22,564 nt of DNA from CAVYGM01 sp963768025 (lineage in GTDB: Bacteria > Bacteroidota > Bacteroidia > Cytophagales > Spirosomataceae), in NCBI GenBank assembly GCA_963768025.1, contig CAVYGM010000040.1, positions 1 to 22,564 of the forward strand. The letters run 5' to 3'. The translations under genes were made by a program, and so were the position numbers. Below are positions 8,091 through 18,312 of the stretch, piece by piece. The notes beneath the pieces were generated by a model that saw nothing but the letters and a program-made list of their open reading frames with translations, made no database searches and was not told where the DNA came from. The number at the start of each line of letters is the position of its first letter. The first letter of the stretch is position 1.

Positions 8091-10457
8091 TCATTCCCCC
8101 GACTTTAATTGAGGGCTTTTGAAGCCACTCCGGGTTATAAGGGCCGACCCACCGGCCGGGAAGCTGAATTTTACAATTTTTCCATCATCACTAATCTTTT
8201 TGGTCCCTTTCGAGGTGGTAATATTAAAACTATCCGAAGCTAACATCAGGGAAGCTTCGCCTGCTTTTTCAGCCTTCAGGCTGATATAGGTAATTTTTCC
8301 ATCTATCTTTTGGGCACTAACTAATGTCGCCCCTTCCGCTCTGAGGTTGGTAAACTCCACGTCCAGCCAATCGGCAGGCAGGGCGGGCATGACCTCAATG
8401 AATCCGGCGTAACTTTGCAGCATCATCTCCTGCAAACCGGATGCAAATGCAAAATTGCCTTCAAGGGTGAAGGGGCGGTAAGTGAATTTGGAGAGCCCGG
8501 ATTTGCTCTGATCACCGTTTGCATGAAAACTGTTCGGCAAACAAAATGCTTTGGCGAAAATGGACAGTGCATCCCGCGCACCCGCTCCGTCTTTGGCGCG
8601 CGCTTTTAGGTTGGCGAGCCAGGAATAGGAATAACCACACCAGAAATCCGGCCCGACTTTATCCAGTAAAGCAATGGTATTCCTGATCGTTTGCTGTGCC
8701 TGCTCCCCATCCTCCCACTTGATAAGTCCCAAAGGATGAATGGCCATGACGTTTGAAAAATGCCGGTGCGATTCATCGTATGGGTGACCTGGCGCAAACA
8801 TGAGTTCATGATTGGCGGTTTGAGCATACTCTGGGAATTCTTGAAGAATTTTCCTCCACTTGGAAGCCTGCTCCTGGTCGTCCAGAGCGATAGCCAGTTC
8901 AGAGCCAGCCATGAAGGTGAATTTCATGATCGCCAGGTCGTAATTCGTCGTTTGGGGGAACCAGGCTTCCAGGCTATTGTTATGGATTTCAGGACTTGAA
9001 CTGATCGGTAGTTGCCGATCGCCCTTTTCATTTTTTATCGTAATTTCTTCGAAAAAGAGGCATACCTGCTTGAACCAGGGATACGCCCGGTCTTTCAAAA
9101 AATCCCTATCCATGCCATAACGCCATTGCAGATAATAATGCTGCGCGAGCCAACCCGATACCGTAGGTGAAAGTGCATACTGGATCCATCCACCCATTTC
9201 TGTTCCCTTCAGGGTGGTCACGCCGGGCACTGCAAGTCCGTTCACTCCAAAGTACTCCTTCGTGTACCGAAGGTAATTGGATTTGTTTTCGTCCAAATGG
9301 TCGAGGTACCCCAGCGCTTCCTCCAGGTGGTTACCGCTGTAGGCGGGCCAGTAACTGAGCTGGGTATTGAGGTCATGGTGATAGTCCCCTTTCCATGGTG
9401 GAATTTTTCCGTTGTCAGCCGTCCATACCGCCTGTAGGGATATTGGTGGCGCGCCACGCCTTGCGGCCGACCCAAATTTATACTGCTCCAGGTACCATTG
9501 CTTTTCAATTTCCCGATCAGGTACCTGAATAGACGATTGTTGCCAGAATTTTGTCCACCACCCTAAATGACTGGAATGGGCCGCTGCATAATTTCCTTTC
9601 AGTGCTTGTTGGGTAAGTATGCTGGCAGCAGGTTGAACGGCTGCCTTTGGGAAATGGGAAGAAACACTCCAGACGCCCTCTATGATACCCTGGCCCATCT
9701 TTTTCCAGCGTACCGTAATTTCGTACCTGAATCCACCCCAACCTTCCTGGTTGTATGTAATGCTATTGGCGTTCCGGTTGATGGTGCCTTGTTTATAACC
9801 CAATCTTGCCAGATCTTCGCCCCCCACCGGATCGGGCTTCGCGCCTGAATCTGCCTGACCGGCGTATTTCGGTGCGATCAGTTCAGGAGCTAGGTCTTCT
9901 CCTAAACCCTCGAACCGGAACCATCCGACCGGCATGGTCGCATGTACGAAAGTTTTGAGGACAGTCCCATTATTCCACTCTATTCTCGCTGTTGCATCAG
10001 CGAGGCCTACACCGGCCTTCTTAACAGTTACGCCCTTCGGGATCCGGAATTCCAATGCGCCAGCGGGGATTTTGGTAGGTGCAGGCTCCCGGTCATAGGG
10101 TGCATCCAGGTACTGTTGAACAGGCTTGTAATCCTTTTTGCGCACCTGCTCCTGTACCCATTTGAAACTGAATTCATCGCGGTGAAGTCCGGCCATAGGA
10201 CGCAGGTCCCAAACATCAGCCCGATCGAGCGACAATCTGAGCTTCCCCTCTTTTTCCCAAACCAGTGAACCGAGAGTGCCATTGCCCAACGGTAATCCTT
10301 CATCCCAACTTTTTGCCAGGGTGTCAAAATGAAGATTATGCTGGGGTTCTGGCTGGCCGCTGAGAACAAATGGGGAAAGCAGAACGGCGCTTACCATCCA
10401 TAATCGACAGTGAATCAGAAAGTCGGAAAATCGAAAAAACATTTGAGGTTCAGGCAT
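8091..10457 (-). CDS. GH95-like glycoside hydrolase (alpha-L-fucosidase/galactosidase family), exported
   Basis: An intact protein of about 788 residues with a hydrophobic N-terminal signal (RLWMVSAVLLSPFVLSGQ). The ATG at 10455-10457 is used; ATG at 10440-10442 is an equally good start. Family marks in order: N-terminal beta-sandwich with EGLPLGNGTLGSLVW (about residues 53-67), then the (alpha/alpha)6 barrel with HHDLNTQLSYWPAYSGNHLE (about 360-379), LPISSSPEIHN (general-acid Glu at about 490), ESHRHFSNVMAIHPLGLI (about 562-579), TLEGNFAFASGLQEMMLQSY (about 664-683), and a C-terminal beta-domain. GH95 enzymes invert alpha-L-fucosyl or alpha-L-galactosyl bonds. Two usual catalytic-site residues look changed: Asp at 362 where Asn is expected in N-x-N, and Glu at 666 where Asp is expected, so exact specificity is open. 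It follows susC-susD and would act in the periplasm. Confidence 0.8.
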   Translation of the reverse strand: MPEPQMFFRFSDFLIHCRLWMVSAVLLSPFVLSGQPEPQHNLHFDTLAKSWDEGLPLGNGTLGSLVWEKEGKLRLSLDRADVWDLRPMAGLHRDEFSFKWVQEQVRKKDYKPVQQYLDAPYDREPAPTKIPAGALEFRIPKGVTVKKAGVGLADATARIEWNNGTVLKTFVHATMPVGWFRFEGLGEDLAPELIAPKYAGQADSGAKPDPVGGEDLARLGYKQGTINRNANSITYNQEGWGGFRYEITVRWKKMGQGIIEGVWSVSSHFPKAAVQPAASILTQQALKGNYAAAHSSHLGWWTKFWQQSSIQVPDREIEKQWYLEQYKFGSAARRGAPPISLQAVWTADNGKIPPWKGDYHHDLNTQLSYWPAYSGNHLEEALGYLDHLDENKSNYLRYTKEYFGVNGLAVPGVTTLKGTEMGGWIQYALSPTVSGWLAQHYYLQWRYGMDRDFLKDRAYPWFKQVCLFFEEITIKNEKGDRQLPISSSPEIHNNSLEAWFPQTTNYDLAIMKFTFMAGSELAIALDDQEQASKWRKILQEFPEYAQTANHELMFAPGHPYDESHRHFSNVMAIHPLGLIKWEDGEQAQQTIRNTIALLDKVGPDFWCGYSYSWLANLKARAKDGAGARDALSIFAKAFCLPNSFHANGDQSKSGLSKFTYRPFTLEGNFAFASGLQEMMLQSYAGFIEVMPALPADWLDVEFTNLRAEGATLVSAQKIDGKITYISLKAEKAGEASLMLASDSFNITTSKGTKKISDDGKIVKFSFPAGGSALITRSGFKSPQLKSGE

Positions 10458-10497
10458 CAAAGCGTTAGCAGAAGGAAATACAAGGGAAATTTAGTAC

Positions 10498-10535
10498 TTC
10501 GATTTCCGGGTTGTTAGGTCGGCCCGGAAATCGAA
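10498..10535. other. Strong stem-loop between susD and the GH95-like gene
   Basis: A perfect 13-bp stem (10498-10510, TTCGATTTCCGGG, with its complement at 10523-10535) and a 12-base loop occupy the roughly 110-bp gap between the susD stop and the GH95-like start. No clear U run follows on the minus strand. It matches in position the hairpin at 739-760 in the first locus, so it may protect the susCD message or partly stop transcription. Confidence 0.65.
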
Positions 10536-10569
10536 AACTTATTTTAGTAGGTGGGCGATGAGGAATAAT

Positions 10570-12099
10570 TCAATATCCCGTGTTCTGGATCAAACTCTTG
10601 TTCCTATCCACTTCCGACTGCGGGAAGGGAAGCACATTGTTTTTTTCCCCAAAGGACAAGGTAACACCCGCCGGGTTTTTCACTGCCGCCAGCCTGGACG
10701 CCATGATTCCCCAACGCTTAAGATCAAAGTAGCGATGCCCTTCCATCGCCAGTTCGATTCGCCTTTCATGACGGATAAATTCCCGTAACGCATCTTTTGA
10801 ATTATACAGGGTTTGATCAACCGCGGGCAGGTTTACACCGGTTCTGGAACGAATCTTATTGAGAGCCTCGAAAATGGAAGCATCAGGTCCGGAAAGTTCA
10901 TTTTTAGCCTCCGCGTATGCCAGCAAGACCTCGGCGTAACGCATGTGTACCACGTTCATATCGGTTACCGGTATTTTGGATCTATCCCAAGGCAGCTTGG
11001 ACGTGTCCAGGTACTTCTTTTGTACAAATCCTGTGAGTATAGGATCCGTAGTCACGAACGTTGACCCGTTTGGATTGATATGGGGATCCCCCGGTACCAG
11101 AATTGTCATTTTCAACCTTGGGTCTCTTTTTGCGTAGGGATTGGCAGGATCATATCCCGAAGCAGGATCTGTTATCCTCCTTCCGTTGGTCATTTCGTAC
11201 TCATCCACGAGGTTCTGGTAGGGTTGAATCCCGCCGTACCAGCCAATTTCAACCAGCATGCCTTCGCCACCCTGCGGGTTGTTTGGGGCCAGGTATTTGG
11301 TTGAAAAAATGATTTCAGGGTTACCCTGCTGGGTCGATTGCAGGAACAGATTGGAATAGCCGCCCTGGTATATTGAAAACGTATTGGTGCTCATAATAGC
11401 ACTTGTCAATGCCACCGCATCCGCCCAGTTTTGCTGGTAAAGCCTCACCCGGGCTTTCAACATTTGCGCACTTGCCCTAACCGCATGCCCGGCGTAGGCA
11501 GATGCGGGCAACTTGGATATGGCATAATCCAAATCCGCGAGCACAAAAGCCAGTACATCCGCTTTGGGGCTTTTGGCTATTTTGGCCTCTTCTGCGGTTT
11601 TCGGCGCAACCTCGTACAGAACGACGTCGCCGAAGAATTGAACTAGTTCAAAGTAGAACAATGCCCGTAGAAAGCGAACCTCGGCCATATACAACTCCTT
11701 GGTGGCCTGAGGTACCACGGTGACGCTTTCGACATTCTCGAGAAAATAATTACAGGCAGCTATGCCCGCGTAGGGCTCGTTGTATAATGACCCATTCACG
11801 TTGGAAGAGTTGATAATTCCGATCGTTGCGTTCTGGAAGCCAAAATACCCGTGTCTGTCCAGGGCGTTATCCGAATACGTGTCCAGGTATGGCTTCCGGA
11901 ATCCGAAAATATTGCTCTGAAGTCTGCGGTATACACCCACAAGCGCCATATCCACGTCCGCTTGCGTTTTCCAGAAGGTAGCGCCCGAGATCGCATTAAG
12001 GGGGTTTTTGTCTAAATAGCTGTCATCGCAGGAAGTGGTACTCCCCACGATCAGAATGGCCATAAAAGCAGAAATTATATAGGTAGGTTTAAAATTCAT
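10570..12099 (-). CDS. susD: SusD/RagB-family glycan-binding lipoprotein (locus 2)
   Basis: An intact 509-residue protein with a lipoprotein signal whose lipobox Cys is at about residue 24 (STTSCDDSYLDKNPLN), so it is surface-anchored. SusD marks: TFWKTQADVDMALVGVYRRL, FLRALFYFELVQFFGDVVLY, ARVRLYQQNWADAVALTSAI, VHMRYAEVLLAYAEAKNELS, RIELAMEGHRYFDLKRWG and the C-terminal LPFPQSEVDRNKSLIQNTGY. Length is the usual one. It lies 38 bp after susC and before the GH95-like gene. The ligand is probably a fucose-containing glycan by context only. Confidence 0.95.
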   Translation of the reverse strand: MNFKPTYIISAFMAILIVGSTTSCDDSYLDKNPLNAISGATFWKTQADVDMALVGVYRRLQSNIFGFRKPYLDTYSDNALDRHGYFGFQNATIGIINSSNVNGSLYNEPYAGIAACNYFLENVESVTVVPQATKELYMAEVRFLRALFYFELVQFFGDVVLYEVAPKTAEEAKIAKSPKADVLAFVLADLDYAISKLPASAYAGHAVRASAQMLKARVRLYQQNWADAVALTSAIMSTNTFSIYQGGYSNLFLQSTQQGNPEIIFSTKYLAPNNPQGGEGMLVEIGWYGGIQPYQNLVDEYEMTNGRRITDPASGYDPANPYAKRDPRLKMTILVPGDPHINPNGSTFVTTDPILTGFVQKKYLDTSKLPWDRSKIPVTDMNVVHMRYAEVLLAYAEAKNELSGPDASIFEALNKIRSRTGVNLPAVDQTLYNSKDALREFIRHERRIELAMEGHRYFDLKRWGIMASRLAAVKNPAGVTLSFGEKNNVLPFPQSEVDRNKSLIQNTGY

Positions 12100-12137
12100 T
12101 TTCTTACAGTTTAATTGATTGATTTAGTTTCCCATTT

Positions 12138-15100
12138 TTAAAACCTGATGCTTACCCCAGCGGTGTATATCCGTAACTGGGGAAACTGGGCAAACCTGCC
12201 GGAACCAGCCCGTTCTGGATCATTCCCTTCATACTTTGTCCACGTTAAAAGATTATCCCCCGACAAGTAGACCGTTAACCCCTTTGATTTGATTTTACTC
12301 AGTGTCTTCTCAGTGAATGCATAGGAAAGATACAGGTTCTTCAATCGTAGATAAGAGGCGTCCTGGATGAAATAGGTGGACGTATACCCAGCTACACCCG
12401 AATAGCCGGTAAGGTAAGTGGCCGGAATCGTGTTGCTTGGATTCGTAGGCGACCAGGCATCAAGGAATCTTTTTGGTGGCGCTGATCCTTGTTGGAAAGG
12501 CTCATACCCCCATCCGTTCACCTGTGTATTTACGCCCTTCACTCCCTGGAAGAAGGCAGTCAGATTGAAACCCTTCCATCCCGCATTGGCATTGAATGAG
12601 TAGTTATAGTTAGGAAACCTGCTTATCCGGATTCTGTCTTCCGGGCCTACGGTTCCGTTGCCATCCACATCCCTTATCTTCAGATCACCTGGTTTTAGAG
12701 TACCTGACGCTGGCTGTTTTGGCGAGCTATTGATCTCTTCCTGACTTTGGAACACTCCAATCCAGTCATACACAAAATAGTTGTTGTAAGGCTGTCCTAC
12801 TTCGATCGTACCGAGAGTGGGAGCAAGTAACTTAGTGACTTTGTTGTCGTATTTGTGATACAGCACGCTCACGCCGTAATTGAACTCTCCGATATTTTTC
12901 CTATGCCTCAATTCAATTTCAACTCCTTTATTTTGCATTGCGCCCGCATTGACAACCGGGGCGGTCAAACCGACACTACTTGGCAAATCGGCACGGGTGG
13001 AGAGAATGTCCGTTGTGTTTCGTTTGTACCAGTCAATGGTAGCGCCAAACAGACCTCTTAAAAATATCGATGTCCAGTCCAAAATCCAGCATCGAGGTTT
13101 TTTCCCATTGTAGATCCTTCGTTACCAACCGGGTTAGTTGAGCACCGGAAGCTAAACTCGTGAAAGGATACGAGGTAAGACTCAGGACATCCTGAAAAGG
13201 GTAGTTACCGATTTCCTGGTTGCCTAGTTTTCCATACGAGGCCCTGAGCTTTAGATTATCCACCCAGTCTGCAGAATTTTTAATGAATCCCTCCTCGGAA
13301 ATCCTCCATGCAGCAGACCCCCCACCAAATGTTCCCCACTTACTGGCCACCCGGGAGGTGCCGTCGCGACGAATATTCCCTTCGATGAAGTACTTGCCTT
13401 TGTAATCGTAATTGATTCGTCCGAAGAAGGATCGTAAAGCCCATTCGGAAGCCGTGCCCCCGGTAACCTGATTGTTGGCCCCGCTACCGTCTAACACCAT
13501 GATGGTGGTATTGGGAAAATCGTATCGTTGACCTATTAGGTTTTCCGTCAAATTATTCTGCTGCTCAAACCCTGCTAGGAGCCCTATATTGTGATTTAAC
13601 CCCAATTGTTTGGTATAGTTCAAGAGTACTGAAAAAAGTCTTGGTAATGCTTCGCCCTTCATCTTGCCGAAGGCCCGAAAACGTAGGGTTCCCATTCGCA
13701 ACCTGTACGTAGGTATTCGAATTGTCTGGCTGGTATCCATAGGAAGGTGAGGCAAATTGCCTGTTTTTCAGCTGGGAATTCAAAAAAGTAATCCCTGCCT
13801 TGTTCATCCATTTTAGCCCCTTGAAAATCTCAATTTCCGCAAATGCCTGGGCATTGACATTGTAAGTTTTCGTATACTGCCCTCCGGTAGCGTACACTTC
13901 CTCCACACTCCGGTTACCCGCGCCATTGGTTATGAAATCCCGGTTGGTTATTCTCCCACTTCCGTCCGGCAAAAAGGGCATGAACGTGGGCGCCGAAGCA
14001 TACGCCAAAAGTAGGAGGTCATCATTGACGAGCCAGGGAGCTTTGGCGTCCTGGTAGGAAAGGTTCAGATTGGTTCCCACGCGTACCATTTTGTGCACCT
14101 GGGTTGAAAGGTCAATCAGACCATTGTACCGTTTATACAAATAGCCTTTCGTAATACTCTTCTGATCCAGGAAGTTGAAAGAAACATTGTATAGGGTTTT
14201 CTCAGTACCCCCACTGAAACCAAGGTGGTGATTTTGAATCGGGCCCTTGCCCAACACATGATCCAGCCAGTTGAAGTTGGGGTACTGGGCACTGTTGGGA
14301 TTGTTTCTGTAAAGATCAATCTGCGCTTGTGTATAAATAGGCGTTTGTCCGCTTCTTGCCCTAGCCGAATTGTACATTTCCATATACTGGACGGAATTGG
14401 TGATCAGGTCCGGGGTCCTGGTGGCTTCGCTAATCCCATAACTTCCGGCGTATTCTATTTCCGACGTACCTGCCTTTCCCTTTTTTGTGGTAATCAGGAT
14501 TACCCCATTCGCCGCACGTGCACCGTAGATGGAGGCAGAAGCAGCATCCTTCAAAACGGTGACACTCTCGATGTCCTGAGGTGAAAGATTCTTGATGGAT
14601 GCGATGATTCCATCAACAAGAATCAGGGGAGCGGTGGAGGCACCAAAGGAGCCAAATCCTCTTAATCGGTAAGCGGCGTCGTCACGACCAGGCTCTCCGG
14701 TTGACTGGATGACGTCCAAACCGGCGACCCTGCCCTGCAAAAGGTTCTGGACATTTGGCACCGGACGTTCGGTTAGTTCTTTTCCTGATACGGTCGTTAC
14801 CGAGCCCGACAAGTTTGCCTTTTTGCTTGTTCCGTACCCAACGACCACCACTTCGGAAAGCGAAGATTCTTCGGACTTCAGGTTGACGTCTATTGTGGTC
14901 TGGCTACCGACTGGTACCTCCTGCTTCACGAAGCCTATGTAGCTATATACCAGCGTCGAATTCTCCTGTACCCGCATAGAATATTTACCCTCGGAATCCG
15001 TGATGGTACCGGTGGTCGTCCCTTTCAGTTGGACGCTTGCCCCAGGTAACGGTAGTCCTCCACTGTCAAAAACGGTTCCCGAGAGTTGACGGCTTTGCGC

Positions 15101-15274
15101 ATTCGATACATGACTGGAAACCATTAAAAGGAGCATCAGGATGTAGGACCATTTGCACAACAAAACCTTGGTTAGGGTAGCAATGGCCAGATGGGAACCG
15201 CCCCTAGCCACCTGCAATGTGGCTGAAAGCCAATCTCGTTTTACCCCTTTTTCGGAGCCGTAAAATGGATTCAT
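12138..15274 (-). CDS. susC: SusC/RagA-family TonB-dependent outer-membrane transporter (locus 2), two frameshifts
   Basis: About 1,045 residues over three overlapping frames (13565-15274, 13033-13755, 12138-13082). From ATG 15272-15274: an unusually long N-terminal tail of about 40 residues before the signal core (YILMLLLMVSSHVSNAQ), a carboxypeptidase-regulatory-like domain (LSGTVFDSGGLPLPGASVQL), TonB box SEVVVVGYGTSKK, plug with LKDAASASIYGARAANGVI, and the barrel ending YTAGVSIRF. Break one is at the A6 run 13632-13637 (plus strand): one more base gives TKTFFSVLLNYTKQLGLN. Break two is at the A5 run 13060-13064: one base fewer gives FGLDIDILRGLFGATIDWYK. Both halves of each break are typical SusC, so these are single-base indels in homopolymers. 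It heads the second locus and would import released oligosaccharides with its SusD partner. Confidence 0.92.
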
Positions 15275-15677
15275 GGATAACGAAATGTTTAAATAGTTAT
15301 CGATAGTATTAAAGGGTAGGTAGGGTAATTAGGTTGGAAATGGAGGCAGAGTATGGTGACAGACTACCGGTTCCTGATCCGCTTGTAGGAAGTTCACGTT
15401 TGTACTTTACGTATCTCTGATTATTATAGCAACATAGTATCATATAGTCAAAACAATATAAACGCTTAACACTATAAATGCTTTTCGTAACAACAACTTG
15501 ATTATTAATTATTTAATTACAAAAAGTGGTATTTGAATCTAAGCAGGTTTATTTGATCAAAATAGCCGAGATTATAAAAAGCTTTACTTTAGACAAATAA
15601 ATAAAGCCTTCGTTCAAAAAAATGATTTTAGGTTGATATTTTATAGTACTATGTTTGCAAAACACTTCTCCTTTGCC
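15275..15677. promoter_or_regulatory. Divergent susC2-araC intergenic control region
   Basis: About 400 AT-rich bases without a gene between minus-strand susC and the plus-strand AraC-type gene. It holds a candidate susC -7 box (GATACTATGTTGC on the minus strand, 15441-15429), the AraC-gene promoter box at 15646-15657, and AAAAAGTGGTA at 15521-15531, an 11-mer found again directly upstream of the fuconate dehydratase promoter box (22097-22087, minus). These may be sites for the AraC-type protein. Confidence 0.55.
15646..15657 (+). promoter_or_regulatory. Promoter -7 region of the AraC-type gene (GTACTATGTTTG)
   Basis: TATGTTTG at 15650-15657 fits the Bacteroidota -7 consensus TAnnTTTG. The 12-mer is identical to that upstream of the fuconate dehydratase gene. 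It overlaps the ATG at 15651, which argues that translation starts at the later ATG 15678. The -33 TTTG box is poor (TTTTAG at about 15626). Confidence 0.55.
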
Positions 15678-16557
15678 ATGAAAGCGAACTTTGCTATACT
15701 GTCGGACCTTGCCTATTCGCGTAAATCGTTTGTGGTCAAGAAAATTTCCCGTTCGGCCTTTTCAAATGACTTCCACTTCCATAAGGAGTGTCAGTTGGTT
15801 TATGTGGTATCCGGTTCGGGAATACGCGTGATCGGACATTCCATCGAGCGGTTCGAACAAGGGGACTTAACTTTTATCGGGGCCAACGTCCCCCATGTCT
15901 GGTACAGCGAATACGAGGCAGATCAGCCGAAAGCGAACGGAGCGATCTCTTTGGCACTTTATATTGATTCGGAACTAGTTTGCGAACACCTGGGGGCGCT
16001 GGCAGACATGAAAGAAGATTCGCCGTTTCTTTAATGAGTCACAGCGGGGGATAAAAATAGAGGGGGATAAAAAAATAGTAATCGTTGATGTTTTGCACCA
16101 GATGGCTACTCAGAAAAATGTTACTCTGGTGGCATCCTTCCTACGTATCCTTGCCAGTTTGCTGGATTCCACCGATTTGGTATACCTCAATTCGCCTGAC
16201 CCGATATCGAGCTACGCCGCCCAGCCGCCTGGACGTATTCCGAAGCTAATGCATTACATCCATCAAAATTTCAAGGAGGAAATTAGCTTGACAAAAGCTG
16301 CTGAGGTTTCGGGATTACAGATTCATGCATTCTGTCGCTATTTTAAATCCCTGACCAACCGCACATTTTCTGAATTTCTTAATGATGTTAGGATAGGCTA
16401 TGCCTGTGAATTGCTCCACCAGTCGGAATTATCAATCACACAGATAGCGCTTGAATGCGGGTACAAGAACATGTCGTATTTTAACCGGTGTTTTAGGAAA
16501 ACGAATAAGATGTCCCCCAAGGATTTTCGCCAATCGTTAGAGGCCAAGAACCGATAG
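15678..16557 (+). CDS. AraC-family transcriptional regulator with N-terminal cupin, one frameshift
   Basis: About 293 residues from ATG 15678 (MKANFAILSDL), chosen because the earlier ATG at 15651 lies inside the promoter box. The N-terminal part is a cupin sugar-sensing domain (FHFHKECQLVYVVSGSGIRV, FEQGDLTFIGANVPHVWYS). The C-terminal part is a double helix-turn-helix AraC domain: ISLTKAAEVSGLQIHAFCRY then LSITQIALECGYKNMSYFNR and CFRKTNKMSPKDFR. The frame breaks at about 16011-16019 in AAAGAAGATT; one base fewer joins DMKE to IRRFFNESQRGIKIEGDKKI and onward. It sits divergent from the susC2 gene and convergent (28-bp gap) with the fucose operon, so it probably controls one or both in response to a sugar such as L-fucose; the effector is inferred. 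Confidence 0.88.
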
Positions 16558-16585
16558 TTTATGGCCTAAAAATACTCTGGTCAGA

Positions 16586-18312
16586 TTAGTTCTCTGGAGG
16601 AAACAACTCAAACTCATTGACCCCAAAATACCCGTGGTACTCCTCAATCACCAGTCGAAACTTCCGTGCTTTGACCGGCTTGATTTCTTTGTTCCACTGA
16701 CCCATTTTTTTCCCCTCCGCAAGGCTCACCCAACTTTTTCCGGACAGATACTGCACCTCGAATTTTTGATTTCCGATTCACTGTATTTGGATTCTCCCAG
16801 CTTAATTTTGCCAACAGTTGGGATTCTCCAAGGTCCACTTCCAGCCAGCCCGAAGGTTCATATAACGCCAGTACCTCGTCGGATAAATAGTGGATATTTT
16901 TGCCGTAGATTTTGTCAACATCAATGTCTTTTTTACGACCAATTTTCCAGCTTGTTTTAGGATTATCATCAAATGCCGCAGAAGGATCATGATAAAATTG
17001 TCCGACAGAACTGGATGCGGTGGCTGTTTTGCCGTAAGCCAGGGATCCGGAGGTTGAAAAAGGAATGATCGGATTTAGCGTCGACAGGCCTTATCCATTG
17101 TTAAAACCGCGATCGTCGCAATGGAATCAATCTTATTCTTTGGAAAACTTAGTTTTAAATCTTTGCCATTTTGCGTGAAATCAATTTTTGTCCCGTCCAG
17201 CAAAGTCGCACTTTTGACTTTCTGAAAGTGCCGGAAGTGTGAATTGCCGTGGAATCAGTCAATAAATGAATGTATAATTTATTGCCTTTGAAAGAACTTA
17301 CATAATCCTTGGCAGGAGTATATACACCACCTTTGGTATTGTAAATGGCTGGCTTATTTTTTTCAATCCAGCTCCCCATTTCGCGCGCACGGGCTGCAAA
17401 ATCCGCAGGAAAAACACCAGAGCTATCAGGGCCAATATTGAAAAGTAAATTTCCATTTCCTCCCACACAACGCAGCAGCGTATGAACCGATTCTTTCAGA
17501 CTACGCGGATGATCGTTGAATTTCCATGCCCATTGATGGCCCATATTGGTGCAGGTTTCCCAGGCGGTTTTTCCGTAGCCGGCTACAAAACCTTCCGGGG
17601 TAGTATAGTCTGCATACTTTCCCAAATAAGCATGTGATTCGTCAGGCGTGAACGGTTCAAGCCGGTTGTTAATGATGATTTCAGGCTGTAATTTCCGAGC
17701 CAGATCATAAACTTTTTTCGGAGCGACGGGACTTGGCCAGCCTTCAAAATCGATCCATAACAGACTTATTTTGCCATAATTGGTCAGTAATTCACGTACC
17801 TGATTCTAAAACTCTTTCGGCAAAAACATCATTCGTTTTCGGATTCCGGCAGTCAGGATCTTTCCAGTCGGCCACGGAAAAATACCAGCAGATTGGCATA
17901 TTCGCTTCATGTGCAGCCTGCGCCAGTTCTTTACAAACATCGCGTCCAAAAGGCGTATTCATGATGTTGTAATCCGTCGTTTTTGTTTCAAAAAGACAAA
18001 AGCCATCATGATGCTTCGCCGTGAGTACGATGTATTTCATGCCCGAAGCTTTCGCAAGTGCAACCCATTCTTTGGCATTGAACTGTTTTGGGTTAAATGT
18101 TTTATAAAGCGCATCATATTTGTCAGCACCATATTCCTGCCGCGACCAGCTGATTTCTTTTCCAATAAGCGAAACAGGACCCCAATGGATAAATAAACCC
18201 ATTTTTGAATCCTGCCACCATTTTAATCGTTCTCAGAAATCGGCATCTGGTTTTGTGAAAAGACCTGAAAACCGAAACTGACCAGAAGTAGTGTGAGAAT
18301 AATTTTTTTCAT
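16586..18312 (-). CDS. GH29 alpha-L-fucosidase with C-terminal F5/8-type-C (CBM32-like) domain, at least six frameshifts
   Basis: Reconstructed length about 575 residues. The ATG at 18310-18312 overlaps the fucP stop (ATGA) and opens a signal peptide (KKIILTLLLVSFGFQVFSQ). Catalytic domain: KWWQDSKMGLFIHWGPVSL, GMKYIVLTAKHHDGFCLFET, ICWYFSVADWKDPDC, SLLWIDFEGWPSP whose Asp is the expected nucleophile, and GGNGNLLFNIGPDSSGVFP. A linker is followed by a discoidin-like domain (GKTATASSS, PKTSWKIGRKK, SGWLEVDLGESQ, ending IEEYHGYFGVNEFELFPPEN and TAA at 16586-16588). Frame changes lie at about 18228-18240, 17802-17812, 17224-17230, 17075-17105 (probably two), 16805-16815 and 16763-16767. Several are one missing base in an A or T run. 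The domain order resembles alpha-1,3/1,4-specific GH29 enzymes. It would release L-fucose in the periplasm for the importer encoded just upstream. Confidence 0.85.

Noticed and set aside
16586..18312. GH29 fragments as independent short proteins
   Set aside because: Conserved blocks occur in the right order at the right spacing for one fucosidase plus an F5/8-type-C domain; only the reading frame changes.
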